Origin: an uncultured Sphingobacteriales bacterium
Lineage (GTDB): Bacteria > Bacteroidota > Bacteroidia > Chitinophagales > Chitinophagaceae
DNA length: 64,000 nt
Direction: 5' to 3'
Assembly (NCBI GenBank): GCA_937991535.1
Contig: CALKHN010000079.1
Coordinates: 1 to 64,000, forward strand
Part shown: positions 42,813 through 52,065 of the stretch, piece by piece
How positions within the stretch are numbered: the first letter of the stretch is position 1
Layout: the number at the start of each line of letters is the position of its first letter
Program-made: the position numbers and the translations under genes
Notes under the pieces: generated by a model
What the model saw: the letters and a program-made list of their open reading frames with translations, nothing else
Databases searched by the model: none
Told to the model about the DNA's origin: nothing

Positions 42813-42972
42813 AAGAAAATATTTAATGGTTCACTGATCTTGCTGTCCTGGCAAAAATATTCTAGTCTGAGGATATGATCCCCTTCAGAATTTGAAGAGG
42901 ATGTTTTTTACAAGCGGGTTCGGTTTAATTTCACACCTGTTACTGAATTGTGTGATTTGAAAATAGTGTGTA

Positions 42973-43869
42973 ATGGAAAACAGTAAATCTAAATTTACCT
43001 GTGAGCAGGCAAAGCAAATTGACTTGGTGGAATATCTCTCAGCCTTGGGCCACCTTCCGGTGAAAATCCGTGGCAATGACTATTGGTATTTGTCTCCTTT
43101 AAGATCAGAAAAGACAGCCTCCTTTAAAATTAACCGTTATATTAACCGGTGGTATGACCACGGCTCAGGCAAAGGTGGTAACCTCATTGATTTTGCAGTG
43201 ACCTATCATAACTGTACGATCAAAGAATTACTTCAATCCCTACAAGGGGAATTTTCTTTTCATAGCCCTGTTCCGCTTTCTCCATCTGATGGTAAACTGC
43301 TAAACAGGGGTATTGAAGTTTTAAGTGATTATCATATTGGTTCCTGGTCTCTGATAAGCTATCTCAAAGAACGACATATTTCCTGCAGCGTTGCACAGCA
43401 ATATTGCCGGGAAGTTCATTACAGAAATGCCGACAGGATTTATTATGCAATTGGGTTTAAGAATGATGCTGGAGGCTATGAGCTTCGCAATATAAATTTC
43501 AAAGCAAGCAGCTCTCCAAAGACAATGACCTGCATTGAAAAGGGAGGAAAAGGGGTAGCGGTTTTTGAAGGTTTTTTTGACTTTCTTTCGTGGGTGGTTC
43601 TGCATGAATATGCCGAGCAAGAACCTATGGATTTCTGTGTACTCAACTCCCTTTGTTTTTTCCAACTCGCAAGACCATTCTTAGAACGGCACGATACTAT
43701 ACACCTTTACATGGATAACGACCCGGCCGGACAAAATTGCAGTTATCACGCACTTCAAATTAGTCCTCAATATTTTGATGAAAGTGGCCTGTATAGAGGC
43801 TATAAGGATCTTAATGAATGGCATATCAGCATGGGTAAGGGTCTCAAGAAAAAGGGGGATTTCTATTAA
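42973..43869 (+). CDS. DnaG-like primase with degenerate zinc domain and toprim
   Basis: 298 residues. Residues about 13-75 follow the DnaG CHC2 domain ('SPLRSEKTASFKINRYINRW', 'YDHGSGKGGNLIDF'), but the four zinc ligands of CPFH...CFGC are replaced by S, R, D and S. Then a toprim domain with 'GVAVFEGFFDFLSW' (conserved Glu) and 'LYMDNDPAGQNC' (the DxD metal site) follows. Element primases of this type start replication of the transferred strand. The lost zinc ligands suggest altered template recognition or a protein-protein role. It lies 36 bases before the mob genes. Confidence 0.82.
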   Translation: MENSKSKFTCEQAKQIDLVEYLSALGHLPVKIRGNDYWYLSPLRSEKTASFKINRYINRWYDHGSGKGGNLIDFAVTYHNCTIKELLQSLQGEFSFHSPVPLSPSDGKLLNRGIEVLSDYHIGSWSLISYLKERHISCSVAQQYCREVHYRNADRIYYAIGFKNDAGGYELRNINFKASSSPKTMTCIEKGGKGVAVFEGFFDFLSWVVLHEYAEQEPMDFCVLNSLCFFQLARPFLERHDTIHLYMDNDPAGQNCSYHALQISPQYFDESGLYRGYKDLNEWHISMGKGLKKKGDFY

Positions 43870-43904
43870 AAAATAACTAAGATCTGAATACAGATTTAGA
43901 AAAG

Positions 43905-44504
43905 ATGGTTGACAGTTTAGATACAAATGGCGATGAAACCAAGAAATGTTTTCTTAATCACCAAAGATATGGACAGGCTTTAGGGTGCCTTTTACCGCCC
44001 CCGGTGAAATGTACGGTTGTATCACAACCGGGGCATTTCACCCCCTTCGCTCCGGAGTCGCAGGGGATTATTGATGAAGACCTCTTTCCTGATGCAGAAA
44101 ATGAAAAAGAGATGAATGAAACAAAAAGTAATCGGAGCAAATGGTTGCATATACGGCTAACGGAAGCCGAATTAAAAAAGCTGCAATTCGGTTTTTCAAA
44201 TTCCACTAAATGCAAAATGAGTGAATATGCCCGTAGTATTTTACTCAATAAGCCCATCACAGTCTATACCCGCAATCAATCCTTTGATGACTTTATGGCA
44301 GAAATGATATTGCTTCGGGCAGAGTTAAAAGCCATCGGCAACAACTTCAACCAATTGGTAAAAAAACTGCACATAATGGACAATAGTGCTGAGATCAATG
44401 CATGGGCCTTGTTGAATGAAACCAGCAAACGCCTTTTCTTCAAAAAGGCAGAGGAAATCAATTTAAAAATTGCACAAATAGCTGATAAATGGTTGCAAGA
44501 ATAA
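43905..44504 (+). CDS. Small mobilization (relaxosome accessory) protein
   Basis: The core from M70 (44112), 'KWLHIRLTEAELKKLQFGFS' and 'MSEYARSILLNKPI', is the ribbon-helix-helix bacterial mobilisation domain that helps the relaxase bind oriT; in Bacteroidota naming this is MobA, in Pfam naming MobC. The first 69 codons are open and follow a purine-rich stretch, but contain a 40-base hairpin (44003-44042) and may be partly or wholly untranslated; a start at 44112 would give 130 residues. The stop overlaps the relaxase start by 16 bases. Confidence 0.75.
   Translation: MVDSLDTNGDETKKCFLNHQRYGQALGCLLPPPVKCTVVSQPGHFTPFAPESQGIIDEDLFPDAENEKEMNETKSNRSKWLHIRLTEAELKKLQFGFSNSTKCKMSEYARSILLNKPITVYTRNQSFDDFMAEMILLRAELKAIGNNFNQLVKKLHIMDNSAEINAWALLNETSKRLFFKKAEEINLKIAQIADKWLQE
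44003..44042. other. Long imperfect hairpin beside mob genes, oriT candidate
   Basis: GGTGAAATG (44003-44011), TA, CGGTTGT (44014-44020), loop ATC, ACAACCG (44024-44030), GGG, CATTTCACC (44034-44042). Sixteen paired bases in two blocks around an internal TA/GGG bubble. Its place immediately before the mobilization protein core and relaxase gene is where oriT or its relaxosome binding site is expected. A regulatory hairpin in the mob mRNA is the alternative. Confidence 0.5.
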
Positions 44505-45754
44505 ATACCGGCAAAAGCATTTCAAAAGCCCTTAATTATAACGAACAAAAAGTACGTGAGGGTAAAGCTGAAATCCTGGATGAATCAGGCTTTTTAAAAG
44601 ACGTTGATAAACTTAGTTTTTATGACAAGATCAATCATTTTAAGCGCTTTACTTCACTCAACGAAAGAGCGGTTACCAACACGTTGCATGTGTCCTTGAA
44701 TTTTGATCCCTCAGAAAAAATAGATAATGATAAAATGGTGGAGATTGCTTCTGCCTATATGGATAAAATTGGATTTGGAAAACAGCCTTACTTGCTATAC
44801 CGTCATCACGATGCCGGCCATCCACATTTGCATATCGTCAGCATTAATATCGAAAAGGATGGAACACGTATTTCGATGCACAATTTGGGACGCAATCAAT
44901 CCGAAAAAGCCCGTAAAGAAATTGAGCGTGAATTTGGACTGGTAAAAGCGGAGAATAAAAAGAACACCGATTTGTTGAACCTCAAACCGGTCAATGCGAC
45001 CAAGGTAATATACGGTAAATCAGAAACCCGCCGCGCTATTGCCAACGTACTCGCCCCGGTCATCAATCAATATAAGTTTACGTCGCTGGCTGAACTCAAT
45101 GCCGTACTTCAATTGTACAATATCACTGCCGACCGTGGACGCGAAGGTTCTCGCATATACCGGAATAATGGGCTTACGTACAGTATACTGGATGAGAAAG
45201 GGAATAAAATTGGTGTACCACAAAAAGCAAGCTCGTTTTTTATGAGACCTACGCTGGGTACCCTGGAAAAAAAATATGCAGAAAACGAGTTGGTAAGAAT
45301 ACCGTACAAAGAAAAATTGAAAGGTTCCGTTGGCTGGATTTTAAATACACAACCTGAAAGCCTTGAGGCGTTTGTTAAAGCTTTGGAGAAAGAAAGAATA
45401 AGTCTGGTAATACGCAAAGGAAAGGAGGGTGTGATTTATGGAATGACCTATGTAGATCACAAAACCAAATGCGTATTCAATGGCAGCGACCTGGGCAGGC
45501 AATTTAGCGCAAAGGCGGTACTGGAGACATGTCAGTCAACTGGCCTGGTGAAGCCAAAGCATATGGACAATAAACTGACTTTACAGGAACAGATGAAGAA
45601 TCGATATCGGGAATTAATGCAAATAACTGGGCATACTGCAGCACCGGTTTGGCGGCTTCCAGAAATAATACTGTCGCAAACTGTGGAACCGGACTATGTA
45701 CCTAATCAGCTAATACGAAAAAAGAAACGAAAGAAGCATCGCTTAAAACGGTAA
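44489..45754 (+). CDS. mobB: Relaxase (MOBP-type, MobB in Bacteroidota naming)
   Basis: 421 residues. The metal-binding HUH motif is 'YRHHDAGHPHLHIVS' (about 104-118). A conserved Tyr near the start, in 'ALNYNEQKV' (Y17), is the probable nicking residue. The N-terminal 200 residues are the relaxase; the basic C-terminus ('RKKKRKKHRLKR') is unassigned. It would cut oriT and lead the strand into a recipient. It overlaps the accessory gene and is followed 41 bases later by the coupling protein gene. Confidence 0.88.
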   Translation: MVARINTGKSISKALNYNEQKVREGKAEILDESGFLKDVDKLSFYDKINHFKRFTSLNERAVTNTLHVSLNFDPSEKIDNDKMVEIASAYMDKIGFGKQPYLLYRHHDAGHPHLHIVSINIEKDGTRISMHNLGRNQSEKARKEIEREFGLVKAENKKNTDLLNLKPVNATKVIYGKSETRRAIANVLAPVINQYKFTSLAELNAVLQLYNITADRGREGSRIYRNNGLTYSILDEKGNKIGVPQKASSFFMRPTLGTLEKKYAENELVRIPYKEKLKGSVGWILNTQPESLEAFVKALEKERISLVIRKGKEGVIYGMTYVDHKTKCVFNGSDLGRQFSAKAVLETCQSTGLVKPKHMDNKLTLQEQMKNRYRELMQITGHTAAPVWRLPEIILSQTVEPDYVPNQLIRKKKRKKHRLKR

Positions 45755-45795
45755 ACAGGGAATAATTAACGTGAAGAGATCAAAAAGAAATAGGT

Positions 45796-47778
45796 ATGAA
45801 TACTGGGGAGAACGAGCAGGGCCTTCGTAAGATTATGGATTTGACAAGACTGATCAGCATTGTAATCCTGGTCTTACATTTTTACTATTACTGTTATCGT
45901 GTCTTTGATTCATGGGGATTAACGGTAACCATTATTGATCGGTTGATTGGTAATATCGGGGGTACAGGGCTTTTTGATGATTTCCACCGCTCCAAACTGA
46001 TTGCATTAGGTTTTTTGTTTATCTCGCTATTGGGGACAAAAGGAAAGAAAGATGAGAACCTGAATTTTAAAACGGCTTTGGCCTATATCATTACCGGATT
46101 AACAATCTACTTTATTAGTTTTTTATCGTTAATGCTTTCAGTTGGTTTAGAAAATATTGCTGTTCTCTATGTCGCGCTCACCAGTTTGGGCTACATTTTA
46201 ATATTGACAGGTGGTACCCTTTTTTCCCGGATTATCCGTGTGCAGTTTAATAATAAGGATATTTTCAACAGGGAAAATGAAACTTTCCCACAGGAGGAGA
46301 GACTGATCGAAAATGATTACTCAATCAACCTTCCTGGGAGATACCATTTGAAAGGAAGGGTTCGGAAAAGCTGGATCAATATTATTAACCCGTTCAGGTC
46401 TCTTTTGGTGTTGGGTAATCCCGGTTCAGGCAAAAGTTATTTTGTAATACGGCATGTTATCACTCAGCATCTGGCTAAAGGGTTTTCGATGTTTGTATAT
46501 GACTTTAAGTTCGATGATTTGACTATCATTGCTTACAACCACTATTTGAAAAACAAACATCGGTTTGTTGTCACGCCCGAATTCTATGTCATAAACTTTG
46601 ATGATCTTACCCGCAGCCACAGGTGCAATCCGCTGGACAAAGAAAACATGCTGGATATCACCGACGCAGCAGAATCAGCCCGTACGATTCTGATGGGACT
46701 AAACCGTGAGTGGATCAAGCGTCAAGGAGACTTCTTTGTGGAATCGCCGATAAACTTTTTGACAGCCATTATCTGGTACCTACGCAAGTACCAGGACGGA
46801 GAATTCTGTACATTACCGCATGTGATAGAATTAATGCAGATAGAATACGACAAATTGTTTTCAATCCTTCGCACTGAGAAGGAAATTGAAGTGATGATCA
46901 ATCCTTTTATAAATGCCTATCTGCATGAGGCAATGGAACAGCTCGAAGGTCAGATCGCATCTGCAAAGGTAGCGATGGCAAGGTTATCTTCTCCGCAACT
47001 TTATTACGTCTTGTCTGGTAATGATTGTAATCTGGATATTAATGACCCGGAAGCGCCTAAAATTTTATGCGTTGGTAGCAACCCGCAGAAGATACAGATA
47101 TATGGTGCGGTGTTATCCCTGTATGTAAACCGTTTGATTAAACTCGTCAATAAAAAAGGTAAATTGAAAAGCAGCCTGGTGTTCGATGAATTTCCAACTA
47201 TCTACTTAAACAATATTGATAGCTTAGTTGCTACTGCCCGCAGTAATAGAGTTGCCACCTGCTTGGGCGTACAGGATTTTAGCCAGTTGAAGAAAGATTA
47301 TGGAAAAGATCAGGCAGATGTGATCATGAATATTACTGGCAATATTGCAAGTGGTCAAGCAACTGGTGATACAGCCAAACAGTTATCAGAGAGATTCGGC
47401 AAAATTATGCAGGACAGAGCCGGCCTTTCAATTAACCGGACCGATACGTCTATTAGCAAATCCAAACAACTGGATAGTGCTATTCCGGCTTCCAAAATTG
47501 CTGGTTTGAGTTCCGGGGAATTCGTGGGAATGGTAGCAGATGATCCGGACTGCAGGATTGACCTGAAGACTTTTCATTGCGAAATAATAAATGACCATGC
47601 GGGGCTGAAAATGGAGCAAAAATTTTACAGGCCTTTGCCAGCAGTAAGGCAGGTGGATGGTGTCATGATCCAGCGAAATTATTTTCAGGTAAAACAAGAT
47701 GTGGAGGACCTGGTATCTGCAGAAATTGAGCGGATGATGGATGATCCCGAACTGTCCGGATTAATAATTAGAAGATAG
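45796..47778 (+). CDS. mobC: Type IV coupling protein (TraG/VirD4-like, MobC in Bacteroidota naming)
   Basis: 660 residues. Four membrane segments fill the first 150 residues. The Walker A motif 'LGNPGSGKSYF' is at about 206-213, Walker B is in 'SLVFDEFPTIYL', and 'ATCLGVQDFSQLKKDYG' follows, all typical of VirD4/TraG ATPases that feed relaxase-DNA to the secretion channel. It is the last intact gene of the mob operon. The usual tra genes for the channel do not follow, so transfer would need a helper element. Confidence 0.88.
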   Translation: MNTGENEQGLRKIMDLTRLISIVILVLHFYYYCYRVFDSWGLTVTIIDRLIGNIGGTGLFDDFHRSKLIALGFLFISLLGTKGKKDENLNFKTALAYIITGLTIYFISFLSLMLSVGLENIAVLYVALTSLGYILILTGGTLFSRIIRVQFNNKDIFNRENETFPQEERLIENDYSINLPGRYHLKGRVRKSWINIINPFRSLLVLGNPGSGKSYFVIRHVITQHLAKGFSMFVYDFKFDDLTIIAYNHYLKNKHRFVVTPEFYVINFDDLTRSHRCNPLDKENMLDITDAAESARTILMGLNREWIKRQGDFFVESPINFLTAIIWYLRKYQDGEFCTLPHVIELMQIEYDKLFSILRTEKEIEVMINPFINAYLHEAMEQLEGQIASAKVAMARLSSPQLYYVLSGNDCNLDINDPEAPKILCVGSNPQKIQIYGAVLSLYVNRLIKLVNKKGKLKSSLVFDEFPTIYLNNIDSLVATARSNRVATCLGVQDFSQLKKDYGKDQADVIMNITGNIASGQATGDTAKQLSERFGKIMQDRAGLSINRTDTSISKSKQLDSAIPASKIAGLSSGEFVGMVADDPDCRIDLKTFHCEIINDHAGLKMEQKFYRPLPAVRQVDGVMIQRNYFQVKQDVEDLVSAEIERMMDDPELSGLIIRR

Positions 47779-47816
47779 AAAGACCAGTTTCGCTAACGAA
47801 TCAAAATTCAACTATC

Positions 47817-47909
47817 ATGAGCTTCTCAGATCCTAAATATTTTATTTTTCAATTTAACTGCACACAATCGGAAACCGGGCGACTGATTAAATTGGTCAAG
47901 TTTTCCTAA
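47817..47909 (+). other. Short open frame after coupling protein gene, possible gene fragment
   Basis: 'MSFSDPKYFIFQFNC' and 'TQSETGRLIKLVKFS', 30 codons, starts with ATG 38 bases after the coupling protein stop. It may be the cut start of a further element gene, placing an element or deletion edge near 47.9 kb. It is also short enough to be chance. Confidence 0.3.
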
Positions 47910-47924
47910 TGTTATCTATTTTTG
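47892..47924 (+). promoter_or_regulatory. Candidate Bacteroidota promoter
   Basis: TTG at 47892-47894 and TATTTTTG at 47917-47924 fit the -33/-7 (TTG, TAnnTTTG) pattern with a 22-base spacer, slightly long. It would drive the lipoprotein gene with a leader of about 140 bases. Confidence 0.3.
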
Positions 47925-48071
47925 ATTGTCGGGCAAATCTCCAATAAAAGTGATGTTGTTACAGAGGGTGTTTTTCAGGCTCTTGGGGTATCCCGTTTAT
48001 TAATGCGTGAGAGCCCGGAAACAAATCAGCGTGAGAACAGCATCAATAAAACAGTAAATAAAGTCAACCCC

Positions 48072-50789
48072 ATGTCAAAAACAGCATTCAATTTATTTAT
48101 ACTATCAACAGCATTTGCTATCGGTTCGTGTTCTTCTTCCAGTTATAAACAGCCCGATGTTAAGTTTACACTCCAGGAATCGCAACTTCCGGCGTATGAA
48201 GACAACATTGATCATAAACAACTGATCAGTAGTATTGAAAAAGAAGAAGGTGCCGAACATCGGGGTGAACAGATATATGGGACCATCTGCTTTAACTGCC
48301 ATGGAGATCCCGGTCAAAACGGTTCCATTCCCACAGCCTTCAAATTCTGGAACGATAGTTTCAAAGTTGGAAATGACCCCTATTCCATTTATCAAACCCT
48401 CACCAGAGGATACGGGTCAATGCCTCCTCAAACGATCCTTACCCCCCGCGAAAAATATGATGTCATTCATTTTATCAGGAGCAAGTTTGTTGCTAAACAC
48501 AACAAAGAGCAATATTTCGAGATAGACAGCGCTTATCTCGAAAGCCTTCCAAAAGGAGATTCAACAGGCCCTGAGCCAAAGAAATATGAGCCATGGGCAG
48601 AAATGGACTATGGCAACTTCCTTATCAATACGTATGAACTGGTTGATTTGAACCCACAGCCGCGTGAGCGGTCCGGGGGACAGGCCCCGCTACCTGACGA
48701 ACACCTGGACGGTAAAAATTTTGCCTACAAAGGTATTGCAATCCGACTGGACACAGGTAATGGTGGAGTAGCCGCAGGAAGAGAATGGGTAATATTTGAC
48801 CATGATGTGATGCGTGTTGCGGGTGCCTGGACAGGGAATGGGTTCATCGACTGGGAAGCCATTCTTTTTAATGGTTCGCATAACATTTCTCCACGAACGG
48901 TTGGCGACCTTCAGTTTGAAAATCCTGTGGGATCGGGCTGGGCTGACCCGGAAACCGGATCTTTTAACGACAATCGCTTCCTGGCCAGGGACGGCAGGAG
49001 GTTCGGTCCCTTATCCCGCAAATGGACGCATTATAAAGGGCTTTACCAATACGGGGACAAGGTGATCATTTCCTATACGGTCGGGAACGCAGATGTTCTT
49101 GAAACTTTTGGTTCGGAAAAGTTGAATGGTCAATTCGTATTAACGCGGACTCTCAATATCACTCCTTCATCCCGCACGTTAAAAATGAGAATCGCTCCTG
49201 ATAGCACTTCGGTTGCTCTTGTTGGAACCGATGCAAAATTAAAAGCATCCGGGGGATTCAATGTTCTTGAAATACCGCCATCAACTGCAGTGAGGATCAA
49301 ATTATTGATATCAGCCATTTCGAAAGAAGAACTAAGAAAGTATGCCAGGACATCTGCCTACCCTGAGTCCCTCGATTCACTGACCAGGGGCGGAAAGGCA
49401 CGATACCTCCAAAAGTTAACCACCACAATTACAAGGGGTGATCAACATGGTCCGTTCAAAGTTGACATTTTAACGCCTCCGTTCAACAATGAATGGAAGA
49501 ACCAGTTGCGATTAAGTGGGATTGATTTTACGGCCGATGGAAGCAATGCCGTGGTTTGCTCCACCGATGGAGATGTGTGGCTCGTTTCCGGGTTACTAAA
49601 AGATTCCGGAACCTTGTCGTGGCAACGTATCGCTTCCGGCCTGTTTCAGCCGCTGGGCATTAAAGTGATCAACAAAGAAATTTTTGTAACCTGTCGTGAT
49701 CAGATCGTAAAGCTCAGGGATCTGAATGGCGATGGGGAAACGGATTTTTACGAAAGCTTCAACAGTGATCATCAGGTAACGGATCATTTTCATGAATTTG
49801 CGATGGGCTTACAGTCCGATAAGGAGGGCAATTTATATTATGCCAAAAGTGCGCGTCATGCCAGAGAAGCGCTGGTTCCCCAACACGGAACCCTGATAAA
49901 AGTAAGCAGGAATGGATTGAAAACGGAAATCATAGCTACAGGATTCCGGGCAGCAAACGGAGTTTGTATTAATCCCGACGGAAGCTTTATTGTTACCGAT
50001 CAGGAAGGCCACTGGAATCCGATGAATCGGATCAACTGGGTTCAGAAGGGCCGTTTCTATGGCAATATGTTTGGTTATAAGCCGCCAACAGATAGTTCCA
50101 ACGAAGGAATGGAACAGCCGTTGGTGTGGGTTGAAAGACACCTCGATCAGTCGCCTTCCGAGTTGTTATGGGTTAATAGTGATACATGGGGACCTCTTAA
50201 CGGCAGTCTCCTGAATTTTTCTTATGGTTATGGCAAAGTATTTATAGTTCCCCATGAAAAAGTGGGTAGCCAAATGCAGGGTGGAATTTTTGAATTGCCT
50301 ATACCTGCCTTTTCCACCGGTGTAATGCGGGGCCGGTTCAATCCGTACGATGGCCAGTTGTATGTTTGCGGTTTGTCGGCTTGGGGATCTACGCAAACTC
50401 TTCAGTTAGGTGGATTGTTCAGGATCAGGTATGATGGAAGCCCGGTGGTTGTGCCCATTGGCCTGAAAGCCAAAAAGCAAGGCATGCAAATAACCTTTGC
50501 CAAAGAACTTGACCCTGCAAGCGTAAAGGATATTACCAATTACAAAATACAAACATGGGATCTGCTGCGTTCGCGCAGATATGGTTCAGATCATTATAAC
50601 ATTAAAGAACTGAAAGTTTCGAGGGCTGAACTGAGTAAAGACAGAAAGACACTAAATCTTTTTATTCCCGAAATAAAACCTACATGGGTAATGGAAATTA
50701 GCTACCAACTGAAGGATGCTGACGGCGGGAATGCAGAAGGACTTATCCAGAATACAATTCATGATTTTGAGCCCGACCCGATTAAATAA
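48072..50789 (+). CDS. Cytochrome c / DUF6797 / sugar-dehydrogenase-like propeller lipoprotein
   Basis: From the ATG at 48072 the product has 905 residues with a lipoprotein signal ('FILSTAFAIGSC'). A c-type heme site 'CFNCH' lies near residue 80 in a short cytochrome domain with 'SMPPQ' as the likely Met ligand. The middle part fits DUF6797-type proteins ('GIAIRLDTGNGGVAAGREW'). The C-terminal half is an NHL/glucose-sorbosone dehydrogenase-like propeller ('NGVCINPDGSFIVTDQEGHW', 'ELLWVNSDTWG'). It likely oxidises a sugar or polyol at the outer surface and passes electrons to the heme. The frame is open from 47922, but the extra 50 residues precede a perfect signal peptide. Confidence 0.78.
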   Translation: MSKTAFNLFILSTAFAIGSCSSSSYKQPDVKFTLQESQLPAYEDNIDHKQLISSIEKEEGAEHRGEQIYGTICFNCHGDPGQNGSIPTAFKFWNDSFKVGNDPYSIYQTLTRGYGSMPPQTILTPREKYDVIHFIRSKFVAKHNKEQYFEIDSAYLESLPKGDSTGPEPKKYEPWAEMDYGNFLINTYELVDLNPQPRERSGGQAPLPDEHLDGKNFAYKGIAIRLDTGNGGVAAGREWVIFDHDVMRVAGAWTGNGFIDWEAILFNGSHNISPRTVGDLQFENPVGSGWADPETGSFNDNRFLARDGRRFGPLSRKWTHYKGLYQYGDKVIISYTVGNADVLETFGSEKLNGQFVLTRTLNITPSSRTLKMRIAPDSTSVALVGTDAKLKASGGFNVLEIPPSTAVRIKLLISAISKEELRKYARTSAYPESLDSLTRGGKARYLQKLTTTITRGDQHGPFKVDILTPPFNNEWKNQLRLSGIDFTADGSNAVVCSTDGDVWLVSGLLKDSGTLSWQRIASGLFQPLGIKVINKEIFVTCRDQIVKLRDLNGDGETDFYESFNSDHQVTDHFHEFAMGLQSDKEGNLYYAKSARHAREALVPQHGTLIKVSRNGLKTEIIATGFRAANGVCINPDGSFIVTDQEGHWNPMNRINWVQKGRFYGNMFGYKPPTDSSNEGMEQPLVWVERHLDQSPSELLWVNSDTWGPLNGSLLNFSYGYGKVFIVPHEKVGSQMQGGIFELPIPAFSTGVMRGRFNPYDGQLYVCGLSAWGSTQTLQLGGLFRIRYDGSPVVVPIGLKAKKQGMQITFAKELDPASVKDITNYKIQTWDLLRSRRYGSDHYNIKELKVSRAELSKDRKTLNLFIPEIKPTWVMEISYQLKDADGGNAEGLIQNTIHDFEPDPIK

Positions 50790-51076
50790 ACAGACGCAAA
50801 TTTACGAGATCATTGTGCTGGCGGAACGCGGAAGCTGGAATAAGATTCACCGGCTTCCGAAAAGCTGTCTGACTGTAACGATTCGTTTTTATCCTTTAAT
50901 TTCAGCAGGACAATATTCGTTTAAATTATATTTACATTAACTTTTAGCATCTGATAGAAGGATGTTTTTGAGTTACATTTAATTGGAAATAGGTTTGATT
51001 TGAGTAAATAATTTTTTTTTTCATACACGAGACAAGCACCGGAAAGCATTTTAGTCAACCCAATATAAAATCATAA

Positions 51077-51952
51077 ATGAAGGTAATTGTATTTACTATC
51101 CCTGTAGGTGTTGGTAACTCCTTTCATCTGCAGGAGGATCGTTTGCCCTACTTTTATCCTCATTTGCATCGCCACAATGAAATCCAGATCACGTGGGTCA
51201 TAAACGGGGAAGGGACGTTGATCATTGGAAATACCATGACTCCCTTTACATCCGGGGATCTCTTTGTTATAGGCGCCAACCAGCCTCACTGGTTTAAAAA
51301 TGATCCCAACTATTTTATCCCAACCAGCCCGCGAAAGATCCACTCGGTAAATATATTTTTTAATCCAACAGGATTCGTATCGCATTTACTTTCATTGCCG
51401 GAAATGCTTAGTATTAAGAAGTTCGTGGGTCAAACCGAACTTGGTCTGCAGGCATCAAAAAGAGATTCTGAAAAGCTGGCTGAACATTTTTTAAAAATAA
51501 AAAATAGTACTGCCGGTTTCCGACTGGCATATTTTATTGAACTATTGCAGATAATGGCAAACTTAAAAAAGTGGAAGTACCTGTCTGCCGCATCTTTTGA
51601 ACGTGCAATCACAGACAGCGAAGGATTAAGAATGAATGATATTTATCGATATACAATGGACCACTTTACCGACGTGATAACCCTTGAGCAAATTGCATCT
51701 GTAGCGCATTTAACACCGCAGTCATTTTGCCGTTATTTTAAAAAACATACTACCAAAACATATGTCAATTTCCTGAATGAGGTAAGGATCAATGAGGCGT
51801 GCAAAAGATTTATTGAAAACAATTTCGATAATATAGGCAATATTGCTTACCAATGCGGATTTAATAACGTAGTGTCTTTCAATCGCGTTTTTAAAAGTAT
51901 AATGGGTAAAACACCTAAAGAATTCATTGAAATCTATCACAAAGAGAATTGA
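51077..51952 (+). CDS. AraC-family transcriptional regulator
   Basis: 291 residues: an N-terminal cupin ('HLHRHNEIQITWVINGEGTL', 'FVIGANQPHWF') that senses a sugar and a C-terminal double helix-turn-helix ('ITLEQIASVAHLTPQSFCRY', 'IGNIAYQCGFNNVVSFNRVF'). It shares its sensor layout with the decayed copy at 17567. As it stands just before the SSS-SusCD-GH95 genes on the same strand, it is the likely activator of that locus. Confidence 0.87.
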   Translation: MKVIVFTIPVGVGNSFHLQEDRLPYFYPHLHRHNEIQITWVINGEGTLIIGNTMTPFTSGDLFVIGANQPHWFKNDPNYFIPTSPRKIHSVNIFFNPTGFVSHLLSLPEMLSIKKFVGQTELGLQASKRDSEKLAEHFLKIKNSTAGFRLAYFIELLQIMANLKKWKYLSAASFERAITDSEGLRMNDIYRYTMDHFTDVITLEQIASVAHLTPQSFCRYFKKHTTKTYVNFLNEVRINEACKRFIENNFDNIGNIAYQCGFNNVVSFNRVFKSIMGKTPKEFIEIYHKEN

Positions 51953-52065
51953 CTTTGAATTGCCGGTACTATTAAAACTGAGAACATGGTAAGGAATGTG
52001 AGATTACCATTGTCAAAGCATATCAGCGCGGCATCCAATTAAGCCAGATTCAAAAAAATAATCAC

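Noticed and set aside
47922..48071. N-terminal extension of the cytochrome/propeller lipoprotein from a TTG
   Set aside because: A complete lipoprotein signal peptide starts at 48072; the extension would bury it, and the TTG overlaps a promoter-like -7 box.
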